Shown piece after piece: positions 24,212 to 33,467 of a stretch of DNA of 64,000 nucleotides; the stretch's first letter is position 1; the number at the start of each line of letters is the position of its first letter. This stretch comes from Hyphomicrobium sp. 12-62-95 (GTDB lineage Bacteria; Pseudomonadota; Alphaproteobacteria; Rhizobiales; Hyphomicrobiaceae), in assembly GCA_002279935.1 (NCBI GenBank), contig NCCZ01000009.1, forward strand, positions 126,147-190,146, in the 5' to 3' direction. The notes beneath the pieces are model-generated. The model saw only the letters and a program-made list of their open reading frames with translations, searched no databases and was not told the DNA's origin. The position numbers and the translations under genes were made by a program.

Positions 24212-26496
24212 CTATTCTGCGGCGGCGATGTGTGGCTGTTCGGGCCCATGACGTGGGACGGGCGTGTAGGACGTGATGAAGGTTTCGAGGGCTTCGCGCG
24301 GCATGGGCTTAGCGAAGTAGTAGCCCTGCATTTCAGAACAGCCGAAAGCGGTCATGGACTGTGCTTCGGTTTCGACCTCGACGCCTTCGGCGACAATCTG
24401 CATGCCCAATCCGCTGCCGAGCGAGATGACGGATTGCACGATGGTGCGGAAGTTTGCCGAGCGCGACAGGCCGCTGACGAAGGAGCGGTCGATCTTGATT
24501 TTGTCGAAGTGGAAATTGCACAGGTAGGCGAGGCTGGAATAGCCGGTGCCGAAATCGTCGAGCGCCATGCGGAAGCCGAGATTGCGGATGCCATCGAGGG
24601 CGTCGTGCGTGCGGTCGCCGGCATCCATGAGGACGCCTTCGGTTATTTCCAGGACGAAGCGTTTGGGATCGATTTTGTACTCCGCCGTCATTCGCTCCAG
24701 AATGGCCACGATATCGGACTGGCGGAACTGCAGCGGCGACAGGTTGACGGAGACCTCTAGGTGCGGCCAGGCGTGCCAGTCGCGCATGGCGCGGGCGAGG
24801 ACGCGCTCGCCGAGCGCGGGCATGAGGCCGGCCTGTTCGGCGATGGGAATGAAAATTGCTGGTGAGACGAAGCCGCGTTTGGGATCGTTCCAGCGGGCGA
24901 GGGCTTCGACGCCGACGATGGCGGTCGTGTCGCAACTGACGATGGGTTGATAGGCGACTTCGATGGCGTCGTTAGCGATGGCAGCCTGCAAGTCCATCTC
25001 GATGGCGCGGCGCTGTTCCACCTGCTCGGCCATGTTGGCGCTGAAGACGATGGTGCGATTGCGGCCGGCATTCTTGGCTTCGTAAAGCGCGATATCGGCG
25101 TGACGCATCACTTCATCGACGGTGCGGCCGTGGTCGGGGGCAATGGCGATGCCGACGGAGGCTGTGACCGTGACCGGTTGCCCTTCGATCTCGATGGGGG
25201 CGAGGAGTGCACGGGAAATGCGGGATGCCAGTATTTTGGTTGCTTCAGGATCGGCTGAGTGCCAGAGGATGGCAAACTCGTCGCCACCGTAGCGCGCTAT
25301 GAAATCGCCGGAGCGAACGTGAGACCGGAGCCGCTCAGCGACCTGTTGGATGAGGCTGTCGCCGGCGGAGTGGCCTAGGGTGTCATTGACGTCCTTGAAC
25401 CGGTCGACGTCCATGTAGGCGACGATGGCGGTTTGTCCGTTGCCGATTGGATCAATGCGGGAGAGGGTGCATTCGAGGTTCTCGGCGAAATGGACACGGT
25501 TAGGCAGGCCGGAGAGGGCGTCGTGCTTGGCGGCGTAGCGCGATTGCTTTTCGGCTTGGGCCAAATGTGTGGACGTGGAGCGCAACCGCTGCAGCATGGC
25601 GTGGGCCTGGGTTGCGGCTAACAGAAAGCCGATCGCCACGAGGGGCAAGATCACCGAGGTCAGAGTGCGGCCGGGCTGTTCGGTCTTCCAGTTCACGACG
25701 CCGGCAATCTGACCGTCGTCGGTTTCAAGCGGCATTGAGGCATAGCCGGAGGCCGTCACGGGCTTGGCTGAAAACGTCAGATCGTCGAGCAGAAGCATGC
25801 GCCCCTGCTCCTTGAGATAGGCTTCGTCGATCAGTCTGATGCTTACGAGCAGATGGGGTTGGCCGTCCTTCATGAGGGTCATGTCGACGTTGGGCATGAT
25901 GGTGAGGGCGGTGACGACCGCGGGAAAACCATCGACCACCAGGAGATGAGCGGCCCAGCGGGCTTTTGCGGCGGCGGATCCGATGGTGCGGTAGTGTCCT
26001 TGATCGATCCCGAAAAGGTCGGGCCGCTGACGAAGAGAGCGGCCCTTCAATTGGCGGACTTCGGCGACGATGGGGGCGATGACGGAGCGATAGCGCTCGA
26101 CATCTGATGGAGTTCGGCGCGCGCCACCGGAATACATGAAGAGCGGGTTGTTCTGCGGATCGAGGATGATGACGACGTCGTGGCCGTAGGTCTCGCTCAG
26201 GAAGATGCCGAATTCGCTGTCGAGAAACTCGGGGCTGGGGGAGGGACCAGTGATGGCGGTGTAGGCTTCATCCCACCAGGCGACACTTTTTTGCTCGTTC
26301 AAGGTGCGCAGGATGGAGCGGTTCATCGCGTTGCCGAGAAGAGCTTCCTCCCGTGCCGTGGCACTGCTGTTGGCCGCCAGCCGGCGAATAGGATTACGGA
26401 CAGGAGAATGACGCCCGCCAGCGTGATGCCGATGGCGGTGAGGTTCATCAGGCGGCGCAGGTCGCCTTCCCGGGTACTTACAGCATTGTCGGGCAT
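24212..26496 (-). pseudogene. CHASE4-like/GGDEF/EAL cyclic-di-GMP protein with an N-terminal frameshift
   Basis: The long frame begins MNRSILRTLNEQKSV at 26326. It carries an extracytoplasmic CHASE4-like sensor (about 1-210), a transmembrane segment (LTSVILPLVAIGFLLA), a GGDEF domain with intact RYGGDEFAI and an EAL domain with GVEALARW, DDFGTGYSSL and GYYFAKP. Upstream, ATG 26496 with a perfect AGGAGG starts MPDNAVSTREGDLRRLMNLT then a membrane helix (GITLAGVILLSVILFAGW). That is the expected first helix, but it is one base out of frame with the rest. The joint is at about 26374-26378 (a GG where GGG would restore FAGWRANSSATARE). Either real decay of the N-terminus or a homopolymer error. 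The catalytic domains look active. Confidence 0.85.
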
Positions 26497-26655
26497 GTCC
26501 GGATCCTCCTGGGTCCCGATCTAATACCCGTTAAAGTTGAATAATGTCTTTCGAGCAAGTGGCAATCGGTTCCGATCCAGATTGGAGGTTACGCCAATAA
26601 CAGTCAGAAAAAACGCAATAAAATTTGTTTTCTCGACCCTCGGCGGGCCATTGCC

Positions 26656-26684
26656 TTGAATCCGGGTGCAACTTAAGGTATATC
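26656..26684 (+). promoter_or_regulatory. Sigma-70-type promoter for the GNAT gene
   Basis: TTGAAT (26656-26661), a 17-base spacer and TATATC (26679-26684) lie 60 bases before the GNAT start in a clearly A+T-rich 247-base divergent gap. This is the best-matching housekeeping promoter I could find in the window. Confidence 0.6.
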
Positions 26685-26743
26685 TATTTACGATTTTTTA
26701 ACTAAGTGCGAGTGGGCCGCCATTCGCCACTAGAGAGGATCCC

Positions 26744-27502
26744 ATGTCACGTTTTGTGGTGCGCACGCGTGCCGATTGCCCGGACTTGAAGAAAGCGGCG
26801 AGTGCCATCGAACAGGCCGCGTGGAACGACTTGGGGTACCTGAATTACACCCGGCCCCACTATGAGATGTATGCCCGCCTCCTGGAGACCTACGCCGACT
26901 ATCAACTGTGCCTGGTGGACGAGGAGCGCGGCTACCCGGTTGCGGTCGCCAATTGCGTGCCGCTCTCGTGCCGCGGCGTTGAAGGGTTACCGCCTGAGGG
27001 ATGGGATTGGGTGGTGGAGCGGGCGGCCACGCGTGGCGCCGGTGAAGAGGCTGATACGCTGGGAGCGCTGGCGATTTCCGTGCCGGCCATCTATCGCGAA
27101 AAGGGGTTCGCGCGGCTGATGATCCGCGAGCTCTTAGCGCTGGCCGAGCGCAAGGGATTGAAGGGGTTGGTGGCACCCGTGCGGCCGTCGCTCAAAGCGC
27201 GGCATCCGTTCGTCGCGATCGAGGATTACGTCACGTGGACCGATGACAGGGGCCGCCCCTACGATCCTTGGATTCGAAGTCATTTGGCCTCGGGTGGCCG
27301 ATTGGTTGGCCCATGCGTGCGCTCGATGGTCGTCGAGGAGCCGGTGGGGTTCTGGGAGAATTGGACGGAGCAGCGGTTCGAGCGCTCTGGCTCCTATGAG
27401 GTCGCAGGCGGGCTCGTGCCGCTGGAGATCGATCTTGAAAGGCAACGCGGGCGCTATGCCGAACCCAACGTGTGGGTCGCCTACACGGTTGGCTGCGCCT
27501 AA
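26744..27502 (+). CDS. GNAT-fold acyltransferase-like protein
   Basis: A 252-residue protein. The central GNAT motif A region reads TLGALAISVPAIYREKGFAR then LMIRELLALAERKGL (residues about 100-145), with the Q/RxxGxG/A-type acetyl-CoA loop reduced to REKGFA. The flanking parts, DEERGYPVAVANCVPL and the C-terminal PNVWVAYTVG, are shared with a poorly studied proteobacterial family annotated only as transferase. Substrate unknown. Single gene with its own promoter. Confidence 0.7.
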   Translation: MSRFVVRTRADCPDLKKAASAIEQAAWNDLGYLNYTRPHYEMYARLLETYADYQLCLVDEERGYPVAVANCVPLSCRGVEGLPPEGWDWVVERAATRGAGEEADTLGALAISVPAIYREKGFARLMIRELLALAERKGLKGLVAPVRPSLKARHPFVAIEDYVTWTDDRGRPYDPWIRSHLASGGRLVGPCVRSMVVEEPVGFWENWTEQRFERSGSYEVAGGLVPLEIDLERQRGRYAEPNVWVAYTVGCA

Positions 27503-27639
27503 CCGCTGTAAGGACTCTGGTTGACTGCGTTCTTGCATTGACACCGCCGTCCCGCCGACATTCGGTGTCCCTGATCGTGGGGCGCGGAAGGGAAGGGGCG
27601 GCGGTGTTTCTATTTGGCAGTGACCGGGGTGGCGGCCTG

Positions 27640-29121
27640 ATGTCGTCGGGGCAGCCGCAGGGACTGCGGACGCTGTTCTTTGCCGAGATGTGGGAGCGCT
27701 TTTCCTACTACGGGATGCGGGCGATCCTCGTTCTGTTCATGGTGACGCCAGTTGAGCAGGGCGGCCTCGGGTTTACGACGGCCGAAGCGGCTGTCGTCTA
27801 TGGCAACTACACGATGGCCGTTTACATGCTGGCGATACCGGGCGGGTTCATCGCCGATCGCTGGTTGGGCGCGACGCGGGCGGTGCTGATCGGCGGCGTG
27901 ATCATCGCGCTGGGACATTTCACACTCGCGATCCACAACGTGGCGACGTTTTATGCGGGGCTTGCTCTCGTCGCGCTGGGAACGGGGCTGTTCAAACCGA
28001 GCATTTCGGCACTGGTCGGCAGTCTTTATGCGCGCGATGACGAGCGCCGGGATGCGGGATTTTCGATTTTCTACATGGGCATCAATATCGGTGCGTTTCT
28101 GGCGCCGCTGGTGACGGGGTATCTGGCGCAAGGGCTCGGCTTCAAGGCGGGGCTGTCTGCGGCTGGCTTCGATGCGGGATCGAGTTGGCATTTCGGGTTT
28201 GCTGCGGCCGGCATCGGCATGGCGATCGGGCTGGCTGTTTTTGTCCGGCAGGCGGGCCTCTTCGAGGCGGCGGAGGCGGCATCGCGGATCGTTGAGGGCG
28301 GCGAAAACGCTGCGCCGCACGATGCAACAGCGTGGCGGGATACGATTGCCATCGTTGTTGGCACGGGCGTTTTGGCGGCGATGATGGTGATGTCGGACTG
28401 GCCGGGGTATGCGTGGCTGCGCACGTTGGTGCTGTCGGCGCCGCTCCTTCTCATCGTGTGGTTTGCGACGCGGCCAGAGGTGGAGCAGCGGCGGATTGCG
28501 GCGATCCTGGTTTTCTTTCTGGCCGCGATGATCTTCTGGGCGATCTTCGAACAGGCTGGGCTTTCGATCGCGCTATTTGCCGACCGGCTGACGCTGAACG
28601 AGGTGGCGGGGCGGAGTTTTCCATCGGCGTGGTATCTGGCGCTGAACTCGCTGTTCGTCATTCTGCTGGCGCCGCTGTTTGCAGCACTATGGATACGGAT
28701 GGGCGGGGCGCAGCCATCGAGCCCGGTGAAATTCGCGCTCGGGCTCGGGTTTCTGGCGTCGTCGTTTCTGCTGATGGTGCCCGCCGCTTTGCTGACGGCT
28801 GCAGGTAAGGTCAGTCCGCTGTGGCTTGTGGGGCTCTATTTCCTGCAGACGGTCGGCGAACTGCTGCTCAGTCCGGTCGGGCTCAGCACGATGACCAAGC
28901 TGGCGCCGGTGCGGGCGACGGGACTTGTGCTCGGCGTCTGGTTTCTGGGCAGCGCGTTCGGCAACAAGCTGGCGGGTGTGCTGGGGGCGAAGTTCCAGTC
29001 GACGGATGCGGAAGCGCTGTCGCACTTCTTTCTGGAACAGGCGGTGTTCGTCGGTGTTGCAGCGCTCGTGCTGCTGGCGATGACGCCGCTCGTCAAGTCG
29101 TGGATGGGCGGCGTGCGCTGA
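27640..29121 (+). CDS. Proton-dependent oligopeptide transporter (POT/PTR2 family)
   Basis: A 493-residue MFS-type membrane protein with 12-14 predicted helices. The POT signatures are clear: FFAEMWERFSYYGMRAILVL near residue 13 (ExxERFxYYG proton/peptide motif), GLFKPSISALVGSLY near 128 and FLQTVGELLLSPVGLS near 405. It imports di- and tripeptides with protons. The ATG at 27640 starts the conserved N-terminus. The 56 upstream in-frame codons are not family-like. Ends directly against the stop of metC on the other strand. Confidence 0.92.
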   Translation: MSSGQPQGLRTLFFAEMWERFSYYGMRAILVLFMVTPVEQGGLGFTTAEAAVVYGNYTMAVYMLAIPGGFIADRWLGATRAVLIGGVIIALGHFTLAIHNVATFYAGLALVALGTGLFKPSISALVGSLYARDDERRDAGFSIFYMGINIGAFLAPLVTGYLAQGLGFKAGLSAAGFDAGSSWHFGFAAAGIGMAIGLAVFVRQAGLFEAAEAASRIVEGGENAAPHDATAWRDTIAIVVGTGVLAAMMVMSDWPGYAWLRTLVLSAPLLLIVWFATRPEVEQRRIAAILVFFLAAMIFWAIFEQAGLSIALFADRLTLNEVAGRSFPSAWYLALNSLFVILLAPLFAALWIRMGGAQPSSPVKFALGLGFLASSFLLMVPAALLTAAGKVSPLWLVGLYFLQTVGELLLSPVGLSTMTKLAPVRATGLVLGVWFLGSAFGNKLAGVLGAKFQSTDAEALSHFFLEQAVFVGVAALVLLAMTPLVKSWMGGVR

Positions 29122-30309
29122 TCAGGACGCGGCGCGCAGACGTGCGAAACCAGCATCCAAATCGGCGATGAGGTCGCCGACGTTTTCCAATCCGGCGTGG
29201 AAGCGTAACGCTGGGCCTTCGGGCGGCCAGCGGGTTGCGGTGCGGTAGCTGGTGCAGTCGAAGGGGATGACGAGACTTTCGTATCCGCCCCAGGAATAGC
29301 CCATTCCGAAGAGCTTCAGGCCGTCAAGGAAGGCCGCCAGCGCGGGCTTTTGGACCGGCTTTAGGATGATGGAAAAGAGGCCGGTGGCGCCTGTGTGATC
29401 GCGTTTCCAGAGGGCGTGACCAGGGTCTGAGGATAGGCCTGGGTGAAGGACGCGGGCGACTTCGGGTCTCGCGCGTAGCCATTCGGCAAGATGCAAGCCG
29501 GTCTCCTGGTGACGGGCGAGGCGGACGTCGAGGGTGCGCAGTCCGCGTAGGCCGAGGAACGTTTCTTCCGAGCCGGGGCAAACGCCGAGCGTGCCGGCCG
29601 CGCGCTCGATTGGTTTGGCGGCACGGGCGTTGGAGGTGATGAAGCCAAGCAGGGCGTCGGCGTGACCGACGAGATATTTGGTGCCAGCTTCGATGACGAC
29701 ATCGGCGCCGAGTGCGAGCGGCTGACAATAGAGCGGGCTCGACCAGGTGTTGTCAGCCAGCACCCAGATGTCCTTAGCGTGCGCGGCCTCGGCGATGGCC
29801 GGGATATCCTGCATTTCGAAGGTCTGCGAGCCGGGGCTCTCGACATAGACGAGGCGCGTGTTGGGCCGGAAGAGTGCCGCAATGCCGGCACCGATCAGCG
29901 GATCATAGTATTGCGTCTCAACGCCGAGGCGGCGCAGGAGATAATCGCAGAATTGGCGCGTCGGTTCATAGACCGTGTCAGCGACGAGGACGTGATCGCC
30001 GGTCTCAGCAAAGGCTAGGAGGGCTGTTGTGACAGCTTGATAACCGGATGCGGTGAGTTTGGTTGCCGCACCGCCTGCCAATGCCGTCAGCGCGTCTTGG
30101 AGTGCTGTAACCGTCGGTGTGCCGCGGCGGCCGTAGGTGTAAGGCTGCGTTTTGGCTTCGAGGCTTTCGAGTGTCGGATAGAGGACCGTTGAGCCGCGAT
30201 ATACCGGCGGGTTGACGAAGCCATGATGGGCGAAAGGGTCGCGGCCGAGATGGACGACGGCGGTCGCGGGGGCGCGATGGGCGGGGTCTTGATCGTCCGG
30301 TTTGCCCAT
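29122..30309 (-). CDS. metC: Cystathionine beta-lyase
   Basis: PLP enzyme splitting cystathionine to homocysteine, pyruvate and ammonia. The 395 residues show PVYRGSTVLYPTLESL near 35, YGRRGTPTVTALQ, VESPGSQTFEMQDIP near 155, and the PLP lysine in VIEAGTKYLVGHAD near 212, followed by SWGGYESLV. Together these distinguish the MetC branch of the gamma-family. Monocistronic. The gene is divergent from the amino-acid-binding protein with 264 bases between. It connects to the sulfur assimilation theme of the window but is not in the cys clusters. Confidence 0.92.
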   Translation of the reverse strand: MGKPDDQDPAHRAPATAVVHLGRDPFAHHGFVNPPVYRGSTVLYPTLESLEAKTQPYTYGRRGTPTVTALQDALTALAGGAATKLTASGYQAVTTALLAFAETGDHVLVADTVYEPTRQFCDYLLRRLGVETQYYDPLIGAGIAALFRPNTRLVYVESPGSQTFEMQDIPAIAEAAHAKDIWVLADNTWSSPLYCQPLALGADVVIEAGTKYLVGHADALLGFITSNARAAKPIERAAGTLGVCPGSEETFLGLRGLRTLDVRLARHQETGLHLAEWLRARPEVARVLHPGLSSDPGHALWKRDHTGATGLFSIILKPVQKPALAAFLDGLKLFGMGYSWGGYESLVIPFDCTSYRTATRWPPEGPALRFHAGLENVGDLIADLDAGFARLRAAS

Positions 30310-30573
30310 CCTTCAGTCTCCCTCGTGGCGGGATTGCCCAATACGTTGCCGGTACGGCCGTGCAATCGCCAATTGCGCCGTGTGAAGCAACTCGGCGCGG
30401 CGGTCAAGCCCTTGACCGGGCGGCGACGTTCGGGCTTGTCTGTTGACTTCACAGACACCGTTCAGCATCCGTGCTGGCTGTGTCTAACCCCTTGTGCGCC
30501 GGGAGCCACTTAGGCTGGGCGCGCCGGGGTGGATTTGGTTCGCGTACCCGAGTGCTAAGGAACTGACACTGCA

Positions 30574-31614
30574 ATGATAGCGTGGGCGCAGGTCAGGCGG
30601 CGGGTCGCGATGTTCGCGATGTTTTTTGGCCTTCTATGGCCCGGGTTTGCCAGTGTTGCAGCGGCGGGCGTGCTCCAGTCGGTGCGGGATCGCGGGCATC
30701 TCGTGTGCGGTGTGTCGGAACGGATGCCGGGGCTTTCGGCGGTGGATAAATCCGGCCGATGGAGCGGGCTTGAAATTGAGTTTTGCGGCGCGGTGGCCGC
30801 GGCTGTCTTTGGGACACGTGAGAACGTCAAATTCCGGCCGGTGACTGCGGGCGAGGGGCCGCGCGCACTGTCTGCTGGAGATATCGATATCCTGCTCGGC
30901 GGTACGGTCTGGACGCTGTCACGCGAGGCGGATCTGGGTATGCGCTCAGCAGGTGTGCTGTTTCATGATGGCCAGGGCCTGCTCGTGCCGCGCTCATTCG
31001 GTGTGTCAAGCGTACTGGAATTGTCCGGGGCTTCGATTTGCGTCCAAAAGGGAACGACGGCCGTCACGGCGGTCGGTGCATTTTTTGCGGCGCGTAAGAT
31101 GCGCTTTCAGGTGGCGCTGTTCGACTCCTGGGCTGATGCGGTGAAAGCTTACGTTGAGGGCACTTGTACGCTGTTGACCGGCGATCTGCCGTCTCTGGCC
31201 GATGAGCGCAGCCGCATGGCCGCACCAGCGGAGCATCTGTTGATGCCGGAGCTCGTTCAACATGAACCCACGGGGCCGTTCGTCCGGCAGGGCGACGATC
31301 CGTGGTTGACGCTGGTGCATTGGACGTTGCTGGCGCTCATCGAAGCGGAGCAGGCCGATTTGACGCGCGCGTCGGTGTCAGACAGCGAACGGTTGGCTGA
31401 TCCGCGCGTCCAACGGTTTCTTGGCAAAGACGCAGCGCTGGGCGCTAATCTGGGTCTGGCGCCGAATTGGACCGAACGGGTCGTGGCAGAAATCGGAAAC
31501 TATGGGGAGGCATTCAACCGGACTTTGGGGGAGGGATCGCGCTTGAAGCTGCCGCGCGGGGCGAATGCTTTATGGACCAACGGCGGGCTGATGGCCGCGC
31601 CGCAGTTCCGCTAG
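30574..31614 (+). CDS. Periplasmic amino-acid-binding protein (AapJ-like, SBP family 3)
   Basis: A 346-residue exported binding protein: signal peptide (MFAMFFGLLWPGFASVAAAG), then GHLVCGVSERMPGLSAVD, GLEIEFCGAVAAAVFG and SICVQKGTTAVTAVGAFF, following general L-amino-acid receptors such as AapJ. No permease or ATPase genes flank it, so it is an orphan. It may serve a transporter elsewhere or have another sensing role. AAGGA lies 12 bases upstream of ATG 30574, a somewhat long spacing. A TPR-like gene follows after 66 bases. Confidence 0.85.
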   Translation: MIAWAQVRRRVAMFAMFFGLLWPGFASVAAAGVLQSVRDRGHLVCGVSERMPGLSAVDKSGRWSGLEIEFCGAVAAAVFGTRENVKFRPVTAGEGPRALSAGDIDILLGGTVWTLSREADLGMRSAGVLFHDGQGLLVPRSFGVSSVLELSGASICVQKGTTAVTAVGAFFAARKMRFQVALFDSWADAVKAYVEGTCTLLTGDLPSLADERSRMAAPAEHLLMPELVQHEPTGPFVRQGDDPWLTLVHWTLLALIEAEQADLTRASVSDSERLADPRVQRFLGKDAALGANLGLAPNWTERVVAEIGNYGEAFNRTLGEGSRLKLPRGANALWTNGGLMAAPQFR

Positions 31615-31680
31615 AGTGATGTTGAGCGAAGGATTGGACGCTGCTTGGAACGTGCATAGGGGGAGTGGGGCTCTGAGGCC

Positions 31681-32334
31681 ATGGACATCCGCGTTTCATT
31701 GGACGGCGCAGCGGGGCTGCTGCTCGTCAGCGTCCCATGGCTGCTGTTGTTGCTCGTCGCGTGGTGGGGGCGTGGACGGCGCGCGGTGCATACCGAACCT
31801 CCGGGGCGGGATGCCGCTCGCCCACCCCTTGAAGCCCGACCGCTCGGTATCATGACGTCTTCGGCATCCGAACACGTGGGATTGTCCGGTGCCGGTGGCG
31901 ACATGGCCGAGCCGTCGGCGCATTCTGCTGGCGTTGAGATCGCACCGGTTCTTTCGCAGCAAGAGCAGGAGGACACACTGCGGATGGCGGTGGAGGCGGC
32001 GAAGTCGGCGCGGGATGATCCGCAGTTGGCGCGCAGCAGCGTCGAATTGGGCCGGCTGTTGTTGGCGCGTTCGGCGCGGCCGCAGGCCTCGGTGCTGCTG
32101 CAGGGTGCCGTGATGGCGGCAGGGCGGGCGAAGTTGCCCGTGGTGCATGCGGAAGCGCGGATCGAACTGGCGGAAATTGCTCTCGCCGAGGGGGATCTGA
32201 CGTCGGCGTGCGAGCATTGGCAGATGGCCAAGCTGATGTTTCATGAGATGGGGCGGCGATCAGATCAGGACCGGATGGCTAATCTGATGCGCGTGCACCG
32301 ATGCCCGACGGATTGGATTTTGACGAACTTCTGA
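31681..32334 (+). CDS. Membrane-anchored TPR-like protein of unknown function
   Basis: A 217-residue protein with one N-terminal membrane helix (GLLLVSVPWLLLLLVAWWG), a disordered Pro/Ala-rich linker and a helical repeat region at about 90-200. The paired-helix pattern DPQLARSSVELGRLLLARSA then RIELAEIALAEGDLTSACEH fits two to three degenerate TPRs. It faces the cytoplasm if the positive inside rule (WWGRGRR) holds. No family recognised. It ends 15 bases before the convergent repeat-protein gene. Confidence 0.65.
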   Translation: MDIRVSLDGAAGLLLVSVPWLLLLLVAWWGRGRRAVHTEPPGRDAARPPLEARPLGIMTSSASEHVGLSGAGGDMAEPSAHSAGVEIAPVLSQQEQEDTLRMAVEAAKSARDDPQLARSSVELGRLLLARSARPQASVLLQGAVMAAGRAKLPVVHAEARIELAEIALAEGDLTSACEHWQMAKLMFHEMGRRSDQDRMANLMRVHRCPTDWILTNF

Positions 32335-32349
32335 CTTGGCGGCTCGCGC

Positions 32350-33378
32350 TTATTGGGCAACGAGTTCGACGTCGGCTGTTTGGCCGTCTTGCACTGTGAA
32401 ATCGCGGCGAAAGGCCCGCTTTTGATTGCGGGCGATGACCGTGTAGGTCCCGGGCGCGAGGGTATGGGCGGGCAGCGCGCCGACGCTCTCCTTTACGACG
32501 GCGCCCTGGGGCGTTTGGATGGTCCATTGCGTGTCGGGCAGGGCTTCACCGCCGCTGCGCTCGACCAGTTTGAAGGAGACCTTCGCAAACGTGTGCTGGA
32601 TCTGCGCTTCCGTGAGCTTGCCGGCTTCGACGGTCACATCGCTGCGGACGATGGCGTTGGCGTCGCCATAGGTTGAAACGATATGATAGATGCCGGCGTT
32701 CAAGCGGACGACGAGGCCGGGCTTGGTGTCTTGCAGGACAACGCGGCGTTCGTCGGTCTGGTCGCGGTCGGTCATGATGGCATAGGTGACCGAACCTTGC
32801 GGGGCCGGCTTGCCACCGAGCATGGCCGTGACGCGCAAGCCTCCGGCGTTCAGAACGAACTTTTCCACTTTGGGTTCGGAGACCTGCGTGTCGTCGACGG
32901 CGATCTTGCGCGTGAGGTGAGCGCGGCCGAACGCAGCGTTGACGATATAGGTGCCGGGCTTCAGCGACAGCATGGGACTTGGCACGCGTTCGGTGAGGAT
33001 CAGTTTGCCGCGGCGGTCGGCGACGCTGGTTTCTTCATAAACGCGCCAGACGATGCCTTGCTCGATCCGCTGGCCGTCGTCGGTCAGGAGAGCGACGAAC
33101 TGGACCGGCCGTTGGCCCGCTTTGACCGCTTCGCTTTCGCCGGCGCGAGGGACCACGGTTGTGTTTCCGTCCGGCGGTCGTACGGCGGGCGCGGGGGGGG
33201 CGGTGAGGTCCCAACCTTCGAGCGGGGAGCCCGGTGGGGCCACTTGAGCAGCACTGGGTGGGGCCGTGGCCACGGACAGCGTGAGTATCGCCATAGCCAA
33301 CAGTCCGCTGCGCCTGCCGGCGTGGGGCCGGTAGCCGTTTCCGACGGATAGCCGGGGCGTGTTGGACAGGTTTGCCAT
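32350..33378 (-). CDS. Exported beta-repeat protein, partner of the vWA protein
   Basis: A 342-residue protein with an N-terminal signal (LLAMAILTLSVATAPPSAAQ) followed by about three Ig- or carboxypeptidase-regulatory-like units. Each carries an L-x-P/A-G-x-Y motif and a trailing R-x-x-x-V segment: LSLKPGTYIVNAAFGRAHLT, VRLNAGIYHIVSTYGDANA and HTLAPGTYTVIARNQKRAFR. The same unit repeats in the vWA gene 89 bases upstream, in the same direction, so the two are probably an operon. Function unknown. Periplasmic or outer-surface location likely. ATG at 33378 is chosen as giving a normal signal peptide. Confidence 0.7.
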   Translation of the reverse strand: MANLSNTPRLSVGNGYRPHAGRRSGLLAMAILTLSVATAPPSAAQVAPPGSPLEGWDLTAPPAPAVRPPDGNTTVVPRAGESEAVKAGQRPVQFVALLTDDGQRIEQGIVWRVYEETSVADRRGKLILTERVPSPMLSLKPGTYIVNAAFGRAHLTRKIAVDDTQVSEPKVEKFVLNAGGLRVTAMLGGKPAPQGSVTYAIMTDRDQTDERRVVLQDTKPGLVVRLNAGIYHIVSTYGDANAIVRSDVTVEAGKLTEAQIQHTFAKVSFKLVERSGGEALPDTQWTIQTPQGAVVKESVGALPAHTLAPGTYTVIARNQKRAFRRDFTVQDGQTADVELVAQ

Positions 33379-33467
33379 GGGTTTGGTGTGTTTTCCTGAT
33401 CGTTCAATCCGGGGCAAGCATGGTCGAAGTGTGGCAGGGTGCGCTGCTTCCCAATATGGGCGGTGGC

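Noticed and set aside
30521..30562. SAM-II riboswitch-like pattern (GGATTTGG ... GCTAAGGA) before the amino-acid-binding protein gene
   Set aside because: Loop lengths and the distance from the 3' stem to GCTAA do not fit the SAM-II pseudoknot, and the downstream gene is not a typical target. Resemblance judged fortuitous.
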